Of a stretch of 64,000 bases of DNA, positions 8,267 to 16,190 are shown in pieces. The stretch comes from Treponema bryantii NK4A124 (GTDB lineage Bacteria; Spirochaetota; Spirochaetia; Treponematales; Treponemataceae), in the NCBI RefSeq assembly GCF_000421345.1, contig NZ_ATWV01000007.1, positions 1 to 64,000 of the forward strand, written 5' to 3'. The notes under the pieces were generated by a model. It had not been told where the DNA came from and ran no database searches. It saw only the letters and a program-made list of their open reading frames with translations. Position 1 is the stretch's first letter; each line of letters opens with the position of its first letter. The translations under genes were made by a program, and so were the position numbers.

Positions 8267-9319
8267 ATGAAAAAACTAATCCTATCCATCATAACATCAA
8301 TTATCATAAGCGCTGCCGCTGTTGCCCTCCCCGGCTTTACATCCTTTATTCCGGACAGCGCCGGTGAATATGTTTACTACCGCGATTCTTCTTTTACCCG
8401 CGAAAGCTACATCGGAATACTTGGTTATGATGATGCTACAATACAAATCCGCTATTTTGCGCCGCAGGATGATGAAGCAAAACTTCCAGCCAAAGAAATT
8501 GCAATTTTAGTTACTGTAGACCCGAAGGCAGATGTCTGGACAATGACCGGCGAAAAAATCATCTCTACCATTCTTCCGGATACTGATGACACTGATATTG
8601 TAAACTACCTTCACGACCTGCTTTACGAATTCTCTGCCCGCCGCATTTCAGCTGTGGCAGTTGAAACAGACAGTCTGATTCTGGACCAGGATTTTGCTCA
8701 GTTTGGTGGTAGAGTGACACTCACTTTTGATGCCCGCATCCCACTTTTTAACATCAAAAGTATTACAGATGAAAAAGGAACAAAGGTTTTTGACTGTGTG
8801 ACTATCGGTACAATCAAATCCAGCGAGGACAAAAGTTTCGAGGCCTTTACTGGAGTTACAGCACCTAAACCTGCAGTTACAAAAGAGACCCGCAAGGCTG
8901 CAAAAGCAAAAATCTGCAAGTTCGAAAACCGCCAGGTTACTTTAGACGAAGGCTGGGAACAGAAAATGGAAAACTTCTGGACTCTGGGAAACGACTCGCT
9001 TATTACAATGTCAGTACTCCCAAAGGTCGCAGAAAATCAGCTTTTGAACGATTTGTATGTTCAGCGTAAATTACTTGAAAGCACAGAAGGCTCATACACA
9101 GACTTCCAGAACTGCGAAATCATCTATACACAGGCAAAAGACTCTTACAAGCTTGTAAGTACATCTTTCTTCCTGGAAAGCAAGGCTTCGGTTTATCTTA
9201 CTAAGATTCTTACAAGAAATAATGACGGAGGCTTTGATTATTTTTCGATTTCGACATATCAGACAGCGTATCTGAAAAATCCGTCTTATTTTGATAAGAT
9301 TGTAAAGTCATACAAATAG
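8267..9319 (+). CDS. Secreted or periplasmic protein of unknown function
   Basis: 350 residues from the ATG at 8267, chosen because AGGA precedes it and because MKKLILSIITSIIISAAAV is a signal peptide. The ATG at 8222 lies inside a palindromic repeat and would add a repeat-derived leader. The mature part is a mixed alpha/beta protein without cysteine motifs, with a short Lys/Ala-rich linker near the middle (PKPAVTKETRKAAKAK). I do not recognise the family. It has its own transcription unit between repeat clusters. Confidence 0.75.
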   Translation: MKKLILSIITSIIISAAAVALPGFTSFIPDSAGEYVYYRDSSFTRESYIGILGYDDATIQIRYFAPQDDEAKLPAKEIAILVTVDPKADVWTMTGEKIISTILPDTDDTDIVNYLHDLLYEFSARRISAVAVETDSLILDQDFAQFGGRVTLTFDARIPLFNIKSITDEKGTKVFDCVTIGTIKSSEDKSFEAFTGVTAPKPAVTKETRKAAKAKICKFENRQVTLDEGWEQKMENFWTLGNDSLITMSVLPKVAENQLLNDLYVQRKLLESTEGSYTDFQNCEIIYTQAKDSYKLVSTSFFLESKASVYLTKILTRNNDGGFDYFSISTYQTAYLKNPSYFDKIVKSYK

Positions 9320-9321
9320 AC

Positions 9322-9422
9322 CCCTGCCCCTTCGCGGCACAGCCGCTCGGAGACTCGCTTAAAATGCTCCACTGGAGCATTTTATCGGCTTTCAGCCGTC
9401 GCTCCCTAAGTTCGGGGTGACG
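9322..9422. repeat. Palindromic repeat family E (about 100 bp)
   Basis: Long imperfect palindrome whose central stem is AAAATGCTCC-ACT-GGAGCATTTT. The second copy (43074-43177, inverted) has AAAATAGTCC-ACT-GGACTATTTT at the same place: two stem positions differ and both sides have changed together. Confidence 0.8.
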
Positions 9423-9431
9423 TAAACTTCT

Positions 9432-9456
9432 GTCATGCTGAACTTGTTTCAGCATC
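9432..9456. repeat. Palindromic repeat family B, short copy
   Basis: TGTCATGCTGAACTTG and its inverted half end 1 nt before the stop codon of the GerMN gene. Confidence 0.7.
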
Positions 9457-9457
9457 T

Positions 9458-10315
9458 CTAGAACGAGCTTCTCGAAAGAGGGCTCGCGATTAATACACCT
9501 TCACTTCCCAGATAATCTCGTTTTTCACCCTCAATTAAGAATTGTACACTGCTTACAGTTGAGAAGGCTGTAGCAGTATATACTATCTGCTCCAGCTGAT
9601 GGATGTAGCCTTCTACACCATAAGTATTGATTTCAAAGGCTTCGTTAAAGTTCAGATAGGCAACACCACCCTGCACCTTGGCACTGAGCAGTTTAGTTCC
9701 GGCAGGAATCAGGCTCATCAGATTACGCTCAGCAGAGATGGTTGTATCCGGCCCTTTCAAAAGCAAATTGATAGAAGTTGTAAGCGGTGAATCACTCTTA
9801 GAAACCTTACGTTTTACAAGCTGACGTACAACAGAACCATCACCATCAATATTTACAAAGCAAAGCTGAAGCTCAGTGGTAGCTGTAGCGGCGGGCTTTT
9901 TCTCTGACTCAACTTTCTTTGGCTCTTCTTTTTTTTCTTTAGCAACGGTGCTTGCATTTGCAGACTCAGAACTGCTATTATCACCGGTGGTTGAGTAGTC
10001 CGAAGGACATATCGAAACCACTTCTTCGGCAGGTTTTGAAGGAGCAGCATCTTCCGTCTCAATCTTTATAGTAACCTCGTCATTTTTCAGAGGAATAGTT
10101 TCTGTTTTCTTAGGCGCAGCTGGCTCATGCTGTTCAATAGCAGTTGGAGTAGACCCAAAAACCTTATCAAAGAAAGCAGTTTCTTTAAGGTTAGTGAAAA
10201 TCTGGTCTTTTTTTACAAGAAATACAATCAAAATAATCAGCAAGCCCAGCAAAACACAAGCAGCTGCAAACAAAGTTGAATTTTTTTTCTTAGATGATTT
10301 TTTCTTCTGTGCCAT
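9458..10315 (-). CDS. GerMN-domain protein with in-frame palindromic insertion
   Basis: 285 residues. One N-terminal membrane segment (about 15-34), a long low-complexity linker rich in K, E, P and A (about 60-145), and a C-terminal GerMN domain (about 147-275) with LLLKGP and GTKLLSAKVQGGVAYLNF, the pattern of the fold found in GerM and lipoprotein LpqB. GerMN proteins are envelope proteins; in non-sporulating spirochaetes the function is unknown. Residues of the type VVSICPSDYSTT in the linker are translated from a family A palindrome (9986-10022). GATAAT lies 6 nt before the ATG, so it may be leaderless. Confidence 0.8.
   Translation of the reverse strand: MAQKKKSSKKKNSTLFAAACVLLGLLIILIVFLVKKDQIFTNLKETAFFDKVFGSTPTAIEQHEPAAPKKTETIPLKNDEVTIKIETEDAAPSKPAEEVVSICPSDYSTTGDNSSSESANASTVAKEKKEEPKKVESEKKPAATATTELQLCFVNIDGDGSVVRQLVKRKVSKSDSPLTTSINLLLKGPDTTISAERNLMSLIPAGTKLLSAKVQGGVAYLNFNEAFEINTYGVEGYIHQLEQIVYTATAFSTVSSVQFLIEGEKRDYLGSEGVLIASPLSRSSF
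9986..10022. repeat. Family A palindrome inside the GerMN gene
   Basis: GGTGGTTGAGTAG...CGAAACCACT on the + strand; read on the gene strand in the open frame giving VVSICPSDYSTT. It sits in the unstructured linker. Confidence 0.9.
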
Positions 10316-10632
10316 ATTTTGATTATCGGAAGAAAAAGTCCGGTGGTTGAGTACTTCGCATAGCGAAGTGTATCGAAACCACCAGTATCCGTTTAAACGT
10401 ATCGAATTCGCTACGTTTAAAATCTGCTTTATGAAAAAAACGTCACGCCTGCTTCATTTTTAACCGTGTCGAATTGCACACGGATAGAAATGGAAAGAAA
10501 TCTCATCATCTGTTATATTAAAACAAAAATCGCCGAGAGGTGTCTTAGACGCCCTGTTCGCTGTTTTTTTTCAGCCGCGTCACTCAAGCCTTCGAATCTT
10601 TCGGGGGCTTAAATTTTTGCGACTCCTGATAA
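10316..10632. other. 317-bp region without a gene
   Basis: Holds a family A palindrome at 10342-10383, a short hairpin (CCGTGT...ACACGG near 10467-10487) and the stretch AAGCCTTCG...GGGGGCTT near 10585-10610, which pairs partly and may end transcription. No convincing open frame and no tRNA fold seen. Confidence 0.5.
10342..10383. repeat. Family A palindrome upstream of the GerMN gene
   Basis: GGTGGTTGAGTACTTCGC...TATCGAAACCACC, intact arms with a self-complementary core. Confidence 0.9.
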
Positions 10633-11481
10633 TTAGAACTCTTTCTCATCTTCTATAAAAGATTCTTTAGTTCCGATTTCCTTTGCATTTTGGGAAGAAA
10701 TAGTTTTACCACCACGTTTTTCGAGAGATTTCCGTGCATCAAGAGCTACCTCTGCACCAGACACCGCTATTTGTGCACTCTCTGTCAAACTTGATGGATT
10801 TTCATTCTGAGAAATCTCCGTAGCAGAAGCCTCTGCAAGCATATTCAGAATGAGTTCTATATTTGTCATATTATCGCGTAAGTTTTCTTTCTTGAGGCCT
10901 TTGAATTCCTTGTAATCTTTTGAAGACATTCCCGCCCAGATCTTATACATTAAATCTGTTAGGAGGGCATATTCTTTTCCCTTCCTTACACCAGACTTAT
11001 CCCATTCATCAGTAAGAGCCTTTCGAACTTCTATAGCCTTTATTCTCTGATTAATCCAGCCTTCACTATAGCCAAGTTTTCTGTAATTCTGAATTGCCCT
11101 GTCTATTGAGAGCTCCGGATCCACTGACTCATTCAAAACTTCATTACCAACTTCAGCAAGCCACATCTTGAATGGTTCTGCTTTAGGAGATGGAATTGAT
11201 TGAATTAAACGAAGAACATTTTTAGTTGAAAGGACGTCTGTTTCCCTTAATTTTCCATCAGGGGCAATCAACTTCAACTGTACGATTTTATCGTACAGTT
11301 CGCTACCTTCTTTCGTTAGTTTGATTTTTAAATCGCTCCAATAACGTCTTGGATTCTGACTTTCCGTCAGAACTTCGACAATATCCACAACTGAAAAATA
11401 CCATTCCTCTTCCTCGGCATTCCAGACATAGCGAATCTTCTTGTTTTCAAATAATTTGAGATTGTTTTGAGATTTTTCCAT
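10633..11481 (-). CDS. BRO-N domain protein (antirepressor / DinD-like)
   Basis: 282 residues. The N-terminal about 110 residues have the BRO-N pattern (IRYVWNAEEEEWYFSVVDI, then the TD..LSTKNVLRLI segment) used for DNA binding in phage antirepressors. The C-terminal part (YKEFKGLKKENLRDNMTN) resembles the end of DNA-damage-inducible protein D. GAGGAAAAGG precedes the ATG. It lies at the left edge of an AT-rich accessory block and could be a phage remnant or an accessory stress gene; the target is unknown. Confidence 0.75.
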   Translation of the reverse strand: MEKSQNNLKLFENKKIRYVWNAEEEEWYFSVVDIVEVLTESQNPRRYWSDLKIKLTKEGSELYDKIVQLKLIAPDGKLRETDVLSTKNVLRLIQSIPSPKAEPFKMWLAEVGNEVLNESVDPELSIDRAIQNYRKLGYSEGWINQRIKAIEVRKALTDEWDKSGVRKGKEYALLTDLMYKIWAGMSSKDYKEFKGLKKENLRDNMTNIELILNMLAEASATEISQNENPSSLTESAQIAVSGAEVALDARKSLEKRGGKTISSQNAKEIGTKESFIEDEKEF

Positions 11482-11570
11482 ACCTTTTCCTCATGAGTAA
11501 ATAGTTTTTCAGCGCCTGTCCAACCCCCGGCCTGAATTATGGTAAAGAAAAAACGAAGATAATAAACTGT

Positions 11571-11594
11571 CATTGCCGTGCTCGCCACGGCAAT
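11571..11594. repeat. Short palindrome of the ATTGCCGTG type
   Basis: ATTGCCGTG-CTCGC-CACGGCAAT is a 9-bp perfect inverted repeat preceded by GTC, of the same style as the families at 37266 and 5280. Confidence 0.6.
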
Positions 11595-11715
11595 CTAATA
11601 ATCACGTGCATACTAATAAATGCAATTTGTTCGTTGGAAGCGGTCTTCTGCACGGAATGCTTTACAGTTTTAATATACTGAAAACTAAACGGAAAGACAA
11701 TTATTGTACAGATTA

Positions 11716-11747
11716 AAAAATCCTGGCAAACTCTTGCCAGGATTTTT
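11716..11747 (-). terminator. Bidirectional intrinsic terminator
   Basis: A 14-bp perfect stem (AAAAATCCTGGCAA / TTGCCAGGATTTTT) with loop ACTC, symmetric A and T tracts on both sides. It lies 16 bp past the stop codon of the lipoprotein gene. Confidence 0.88.
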
Positions 11748-11762
11748 AATTGTCATAATTAT

Positions 11763-13226
11763 TTAGAAATTAATATTTCTCAAATCTGAAAGATTTACAT
11801 AGATTTCAGTTGGTACAGAATTGTGGTCGTTTTCATTCAGATTAGTATAAATTGTTGTGAAAACTCTCTGACTTGAACTAGTTCCACTAATTTTTGCTTT
11901 TGTTGGTTCTCTAGGTTCCATACCATATGAGAATCCATAACTTCCCAACTGTCTACCTAATGTACCATTATTTCCTACAGCGTTCTTCTTCAAAGTTCCT
12001 GAAGCATAAGTATAATCAACACCATTTGCTCGTTTCTTCTGAATACTTGATTTTTCAATCATAAATGTATAAATATAGTTATTATAAGTTACTCTATATG
12101 CAAGATAATTACTATAATTTATATCATCGTATTCATAAGGCTCACAAACGATTTTTGTGTATCCACTAGGAACATCTGATTCATCATACCAAGGATAAGT
12201 CCATTCTGTCCAGCAATATTTAATAGTAACATTTTCAGTAATAATGAAAGAACTATCTAATTCATATCTTACACCATTCACTTCAAAATGACTAAACCAA
12301 TAACCACGAACATCTGGATAATATCTACCAATATTTCCTAATGTATACTGACCTTTCTTCATTGTTCTATTTGAAGGAAGATTACTATATGGTAAATCAG
12401 AAATATAAGTAATAGTATAATTCTTAATGGTAAAAGTTTTTTCAACTACTTCACTTGCTACAGTAACATGCTGATTATGATAGTAAGCAACTGCTTTAAT
12501 AGTTACAGAATCAGCATTATAGGGTACATAATTTGCAAAATAGTTGCAATTGTTACCTCTCTGACCTCTATAGGTAGTGCAATTTCCTACATTACACCCA
12601 TTATTTATTACACTAGGTTCTGAACCGTCTACTGTAAAGTAATAATTGATATACTGCAATTCATTTGCGTAGTTTGAAATACTTAAACCAAAACGATAAT
12701 CCAAATCACAACTAGTTATTGAATCTGTGAAAGCAAGTATTGGTCTTTCATAAGTTGGTTCAGTTGGTGTTTCTGTCTGTCCTGTATTTCCAGTATTATT
12801 TTCTCCATTTTGATTTGTATTATTCCCAGAATTATTCTCTGTGCTTGTTTGTTGATTACCTGTAGTTTCACCACCAGTTGTAGTCTCTCCTTGTTCTGTA
12901 TTTCCAGTATTATTTTCTCCGTTTTGATTTGTATTATTCCCAGAATTATTCTCTGTGCCTGTTTGTTGATTACCTGTAGTTTCACCACCAGTTGTATTTT
13001 CTGGTGAGTTCGAATTACTACCACTTTCATCTGGTGTAGCAGGTAATTGTTCATTCGGTGCATTATTTACTGGCTGATTACTTGTTGCCTGAGTTGGAGT
13101 ATTTGAGGTGTCTGGAGCTGATGTCTCTGGGGATTGCGATTCTACTTTGGGTGTCTCAGATGTGGGCGAATCACAACTTGTAAATACAAAAATAACACTA
13201 AAAATAATTAATACAATCTTTTTCAT
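11763..13226 (-). CDS. Lipoprotein with tandem repeat and chitobiase-like domain
   Basis: 487 residues. Signal peptide with lipobox FTSC (Cys at about 18), then about 130 residues rich in T, N, G, E, Q that contain two near-identical 38-residue units (TTGGETTGNQQT...GENNTGNT) encoded by a 114-bp direct repeat. The rest has an Fn3-like chitobiase C-terminal pattern (YYFTVDGSEPS) and a later segment resembling bacterial surface repeats (ITYISDLPYSNLP onward). Likely a surface lipoprotein with a flexible stalk. Preceded by AGGAGG. Function unknown. The repeat could vary in number between strains. Confidence 0.75.
   Translation of the reverse strand: MKKIVLIIFSVIFVFTSCDSPTSETPKVESQSPETSAPDTSNTPTQATSNQPVNNAPNEQLPATPDESGSNSNSPENTTGGETTGNQQTGTENNSGNNTNQNGENNTGNTEQGETTTGGETTGNQQTSTENNSGNNTNQNGENNTGNTGQTETPTEPTYERPILAFTDSITSCDLDYRFGLSISNYANELQYINYYFTVDGSEPSVINNGCNVGNCTTYRGQRGNNCNYFANYVPYNADSVTIKAVAYYHNQHVTVASEVVEKTFTIKNYTITYISDLPYSNLPSNRTMKKGQYTLGNIGRYYPDVRGYWFSHFEVNGVRYELDSSFIITENVTIKYCWTEWTYPWYDESDVPSGYTKIVCEPYEYDDINYSNYLAYRVTYNNYIYTFMIEKSSIQKKRANGVDYTYASGTLKKNAVGNNGTLGRQLGSYGFSYGMEPREPTKAKISGTSSSQRVFTTIYTNLNENDHNSVPTEIYVNLSDLRNINF
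12783..13010 (-). repeat. 114-bp coding tandem repeat, two units
   Basis: The same phrase begins at 12787 and again at 12901, giving a period of 114 bp (38 codons). Only a few codons differ between the units, so the duplication is recent or kept uniform. Confidence 0.85.
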
Positions 13227-13258
13227 ATTGTGTCCTCCTTATGAATAAAAAAGTATTA

Positions 13259-13705
13259 TTACAATATCTGTTCATTTTCTAACTGTTTTACTGTAGCCTC
13301 GAAGATTGCATGAAAGAGTTTTGCAGCAATTATTCTATTTTTTGCATTGTTACTCATTTTTTTTGGTAATTTGTTTTCAAAATCATCCTTTAGTAAAATT
13401 TTCGCATTCTCTAAATTTCTTACGACTTCTGTTGTCTCTCCTCTCTTTCTTGAAGAAACAACACCGATAAAACAATTGTATTCGTCTATTAATTTAATAT
13501 TGTTTTTTACAGTTTTAGACTCATCCCCTTCTGTGCCTACATAAATATACTTCTCATTAATCTTAAACCATGCACAGGTATCCACATCTGATTCACGATA
13601 AATTTCAGCATAATCCGCAACTTCTGTAAGCAAATTGATAAGTATATTTAAAGTTGTAGATTTTCCTTCATCTTTATTGGCTACCAATGCAATAATTGAA
13701 CTCAT
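13259..13705 (-). CDS. Small P-loop-like protein of unknown function
   Basis: 148 residues from the ATG at 13705, chosen because GGGAGGAGGAA lies just upstream; the longer frame to 13747 would add 14 residues overlapping an inverted repeat. MSSIIALVANKDEGKSTT resembles a Walker A start (the first glycine is Ala), as in ParA or small GTPase-like proteins. DTCAWFKI and GVVSSRKRGET follow. No clear Walker B. Divergent from the XRE regulator at 13845, with a candidate operator just upstream. Possibly a partner of that regulator. Confidence 0.55.
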   Translation of the reverse strand: MSSIIALVANKDEGKSTTLNILINLLTEVADYAEIYRESDVDTCAWFKINEKYIYVGTEGDESKTVKNNIKLIDEYNCFIGVVSSRKRGETTEVVRNLENAKILLKDDFENKLPKKMSNNAKNRIIAAKLFHAIFEATVKQLENEQIL

Positions 13706-13727
13706 ATCTATATTCCTCCTCCCTAAA

Positions 13728-13763
13728 ATAATGTGATTATTTTGCAATTAGTAATCACATAAT
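13728..13763. promoter_or_regulatory. Candidate operator between P-loop gene and XRE gene
   Basis: ATAATGTGATTA and TAATCACATAAT are 12-bp arms with one mismatch around a 12-bp spacer. It lies directly upstream of the Shine-Dalgarno of the leftward gene and within 100 bp of the XRE start, a natural site for autoregulation. Confidence 0.5.
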
Positions 13764-13844
13764 ATTAGTACTAATTTATTATTATATCACTATATTATAG
13801 TATTAGCAAATTTTTTAACCACAGAATAATGTTATTATAGATTC

Positions 13845-14186
13845 ATGACTTTTAGAGAACGCTTGCGTGAACAAATTGATTATTGCGGTTTTCTTGATAA
13901 GGAAGTTGCTTCTATGGCTGGAATAAGTAAAAGAACAATAGACAGTTATGTCGGTTCTGAAGCTTGTATGCCTTCAGCAGAAGTAGCTGTACGCATCGCA
14001 AAAGTTCTTGGAGTCACTGTAGAATATCTTGTAACAGGAGAAAAGGATTCTCGAACTCTTCAAAATAATGAAGCTGATATTTATAATGAAAAAACAAGAA
14101 ACTTACTTAAGCATTTTTCGAAACTATCAAATCACGACAAAGACCTTCTAGTTTCGTTTGCAGAGACTATGGAAAAGGCTAAGTAA
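13845..14186 (+). CDS. XRE-family transcriptional regulator
   Basis: 113 residues with an N-terminal helix-turn-helix of the Cro/CI type: DKEVASMAGISKRTIDSYV followed by PSAEVAVRIAKVLGVTVEYL, the usual XRE ending of the DNA-binding domain at about residue 65. The C-terminal about 45 residues are helical and probably dimerise. It faces a small P-loop gene and likely controls it from the inverted repeat at 13728-13763. TATTAT lies 6 nt before the ATG. Confidence 0.88.
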   Translation: MTFRERLREQIDYCGFLDKEVASMAGISKRTIDSYVGSEACMPSAEVAVRIAKVLGVTVEYLVTGEKDSRTLQNNEADIYNEKTRNLLKHFSKLSNHDKDLLVSFAETMEKAK

Positions 14187-14222
14187 TTTCCAAAATTGAA
14201 ACTACTGAATTGTCAATAAAAA

Positions 14223-15260
14223 CTAACTATCCAAAACCTTCGCAGCTTCGACAATATACGCAAATGATTCCAGATTTATTTTTCTCATAAAACTTAGTTT
14301 GCTGAATCTTGTTTTGCTTATATCTTCTTTTATATACAAATTGAAATCTGATATCTTTCTTAACGGCTTATTTTTCAAAATGCATGAAGCCACATACATA
14401 ATTCTGCATGCATTAAAAGCCGCTGTTTCTCCTGTGTATTTTTCACTATAAATATGATTAACAATGCTTTTGATTCCCTTGAATAGCTGCGGATATTCTG
14501 TTCCTATTTTGCCTTTTCCAATGACACAACAGGCTGCATCAATAGTATCCAGCAAAACATCTTCTGATGTATTTTCTATTCCTCGGAAAGCCAGCTCTGC
14601 ATTTACCGTTGCCATGTAAGATTCATAAATGTCTTCATAATTAGAAGAAGCCTCGAATAAGCAGGCTACATCATAAAGCTGTTTGATTATTTCAAGTTCT
14701 TTATCTTCCCCAAAATGTATTCCGGTTGTATGCGGAGCAAAGGCTGTTAATTTGTCTCCAAGAATACAGTCCGGTGTTGGAACAGAAACTTCCAGACAAG
14801 GATCTTCTGTTAACAGAAACTCATTCTTTATTGGTTTACTTATAAGTTTACTATAATGACATTCATCAAAAACTATATCCAGAAGTATGTAGAAATCTTC
14901 ATTATTAACTGGCGAATCATAAATAAATTTATAATGCCGTTTTTCTATGTTGTTCTTTCCTATCCGAATTTGTTCTTTTACATCAACAAAAGGAAAGATT
15001 TTTGAAGCTTCTTCTATAAATGATTTTACATCGGTGCCAGGTTTTACAATAATATCAATATCTGTAGAAAGCCTGCGAGGACTTTCCAGAAGCAACATTA
15101 AACAACTTCCGCCTTTAAAAATAAACGGCATTCCAACTCTTGCCAACGCCTCAAGTAATCCTAAGGCATAAATGCTTCGTTCTAAAAGTAAAAGGTTAAT
15201 ACTCTTGCGGCTGCGCAGCTCATTTATATGTTCTAAGGTAAACGTTTCTTTTTTTATCAC
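14223..15260 (-). CDS. AbiEii/AbiGii-type nucleotidyltransferase toxin
   Basis: 345 residues. Shows the nucleotidyltransferase signature of this toxin family: FKGGSCLML (about 48-56) and RRLSTDIDI (about 62-70), the two metal-binding aspartates being in DID. AbiEii toxins transfer nucleotides to tRNA or other targets and act in abortive infection and plasmid maintenance. The start overlaps the stop of the upstream antitoxin by 4 bp (ATGA), the usual coupled arrangement. Length is somewhat above the family mean. Confidence 0.85.
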   Translation of the reverse strand: MIKKETFTLEHINELRSRKSINLLLLERSIYALGLLEALARVGMPFIFKGGSCLMLLLESPRRLSTDIDIIVKPGTDVKSFIEEASKIFPFVDVKEQIRIGKNNIEKRHYKFIYDSPVNNEDFYILLDIVFDECHYSKLISKPIKNEFLLTEDPCLEVSVPTPDCILGDKLTAFAPHTTGIHFGEDKELEIIKQLYDVACLFEASSNYEDIYESYMATVNAELAFRGIENTSEDVLLDTIDAACCVIGKGKIGTEYPQLFKGIKSIVNHIYSEKYTGETAAFNACRIMYVASCILKNKPLRKISDFNLYIKEDISKTRFSKLSFMRKINLESFAYIVEAAKVLDS

Positions 15261-16000
15261 TGCATTTCCTCCGAATGAATTTTTACACTTGTTTTTTGCT
15301 TTAAAAAGTCTCTTATTTCATCTGCCTTGTTGCGTCGCTTTGCATACCGGAAGAGCTTTACCTGATCTATATAATATTTTGAAAACATATCTTCTATAGC
15401 AGCTGGATAATCTCCCCTTGTGAGAAATGAAGACATAAGTTTACTTGCAAACATATCTACAATTAGTTTTTCAAGAGTGATTTCATATTTGTCATTCCTT
15501 CCTCTTGGAGATTCACTTACAAGCCTTTGAATTATTATTCCGTCATCTTTTCCATATCTGTAAACTTCATCTGATGTTGGTTTTAACAAAACTTCATTTT
15601 GATATTTTTCTGATATGGTTTGATAAATAAAATCTGTTCCATCATTTTCAACTTCTACAAAGATTTTATTATGTGCAATCTGGTGATTAACAAATTCATT
15701 TAATAGCGTTAATTCCCATACACGAAAGTCTATTAATGGAAATTGTTCTGATATGATATCTTTTATTTCCTTTGCTTTTTTTGAATAATGAGGTTGATAT
15801 TCTGAAAATCCGATTTCAGATTTTTTTTGATATTGATTTCTTCCAACCCGAACAATTAAATCTGAAGCAAGCAGTTTTTCTAATAAGTTGCGTATGTCGG
15901 TTTGTGAAAACTGCTGTTCTAAAGACACTGCAACCTTAAAAATGTCATTACGAGAAAAAGTCTGTTTATTAAGTTCAGAGATTATTGAAGTATCATTCAT
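15257..16000 (-). CDS. AbiEi-like antitoxin / transcriptional repressor
   Basis: 247 residues. The N-terminal about 60 residues form a winged-helix-like region (RNDIFKVAVSLEQQFSQTDI, then LLASDLIVRVGRNQYQ), the layout of AbiEi antitoxins, which silence the toxin and repress their own promoter by binding inverted repeats. The remainder resembles DUF6577-type antitoxin C-termini. It is the upstream partner in a two-gene operon with the toxin. A perfect palindrome starts 4 bp before its start codon (16005-16046), fitting autorepression. Confidence 0.75.
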   Translation of the reverse strand: MNDTSIISELNKQTFSRNDIFKVAVSLEQQFSQTDIRNLLEKLLASDLIVRVGRNQYQKKSEIGFSEYQPHYSKKAKEIKDIISEQFPLIDFRVWELTLLNEFVNHQIAHNKIFVEVENDGTDFIYQTISEKYQNEVLLKPTSDEVYRYGKDDGIIIQRLVSESPRGRNDKYEITLEKLIVDMFASKLMSSFLTRGDYPAAIEDMFSKYYIDQVKLFRYAKRRNKADEIRDFLKQKTSVKIHSEEMQ

Positions 16001-16004
16001 AACT

Positions 16005-16046
16005 TTACCATATCGGCAAATTATTATATTTTTGCCGATATGGTAA
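16005..16046 (-). promoter_or_regulatory. Operator-promoter of the AbiE-type operon
   Basis: Perfect 16-bp inverted repeat TTACCATATCGGCAAA / TTTGCCGATATGGTAA with a 10-bp spacer. On the minus strand the spacer region contains TATAAT, so the arms bracket the likely -10 box. The last arm ends 4 bp from the antitoxin ATG, covering the position of any ribosome-binding site. Confidence 0.8.
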
Positions 16047-16101
16047 TAATAACATATAACACTAAAAAATCAAATGAATTTCTGCTTTTATGTTAAAAAA
16101 T

Positions 16102-16128
16102 ATTCCCCGGTCAAGCCGGGGAATGACA
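16102..16128. repeat. Palindromic repeat family C
   Basis: ATTCCCCGGTCAAGCCGGGG then AATGACA. Similar copies at 37297-37323 and 39834-39860. Confidence 0.8.
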
Positions 16129-16139
16129 CATAGAGTGGC

Positions 16140-16179
16140 GGTGGTTTCGATACACTCGCTTCGCGAGTACTCAACCACC
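16140..16179. repeat. Family A palindrome downstream of nfnB
   Basis: GGTGGTTTCGATACACTCGC...ACTCAACCACC; lies just past the nfnB stop codon and may also end its transcript. Confidence 0.9.
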
Positions 16180-16190
16180 AGGGCTTTCTT

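Noticed and set aside
10521-10620. Possible tRNA with a TTCGAATC loop
   Set aside because: No cloverleaf could be drawn: the acceptor and anticodon stems do not pair, so it is more likely a hairpin or remnant.
12783-13010. Direct repeats as a possible CRISPR array
   Set aside because: The units are 114 bp, adjoin without spacers, and are codons of a lipoprotein stalk.
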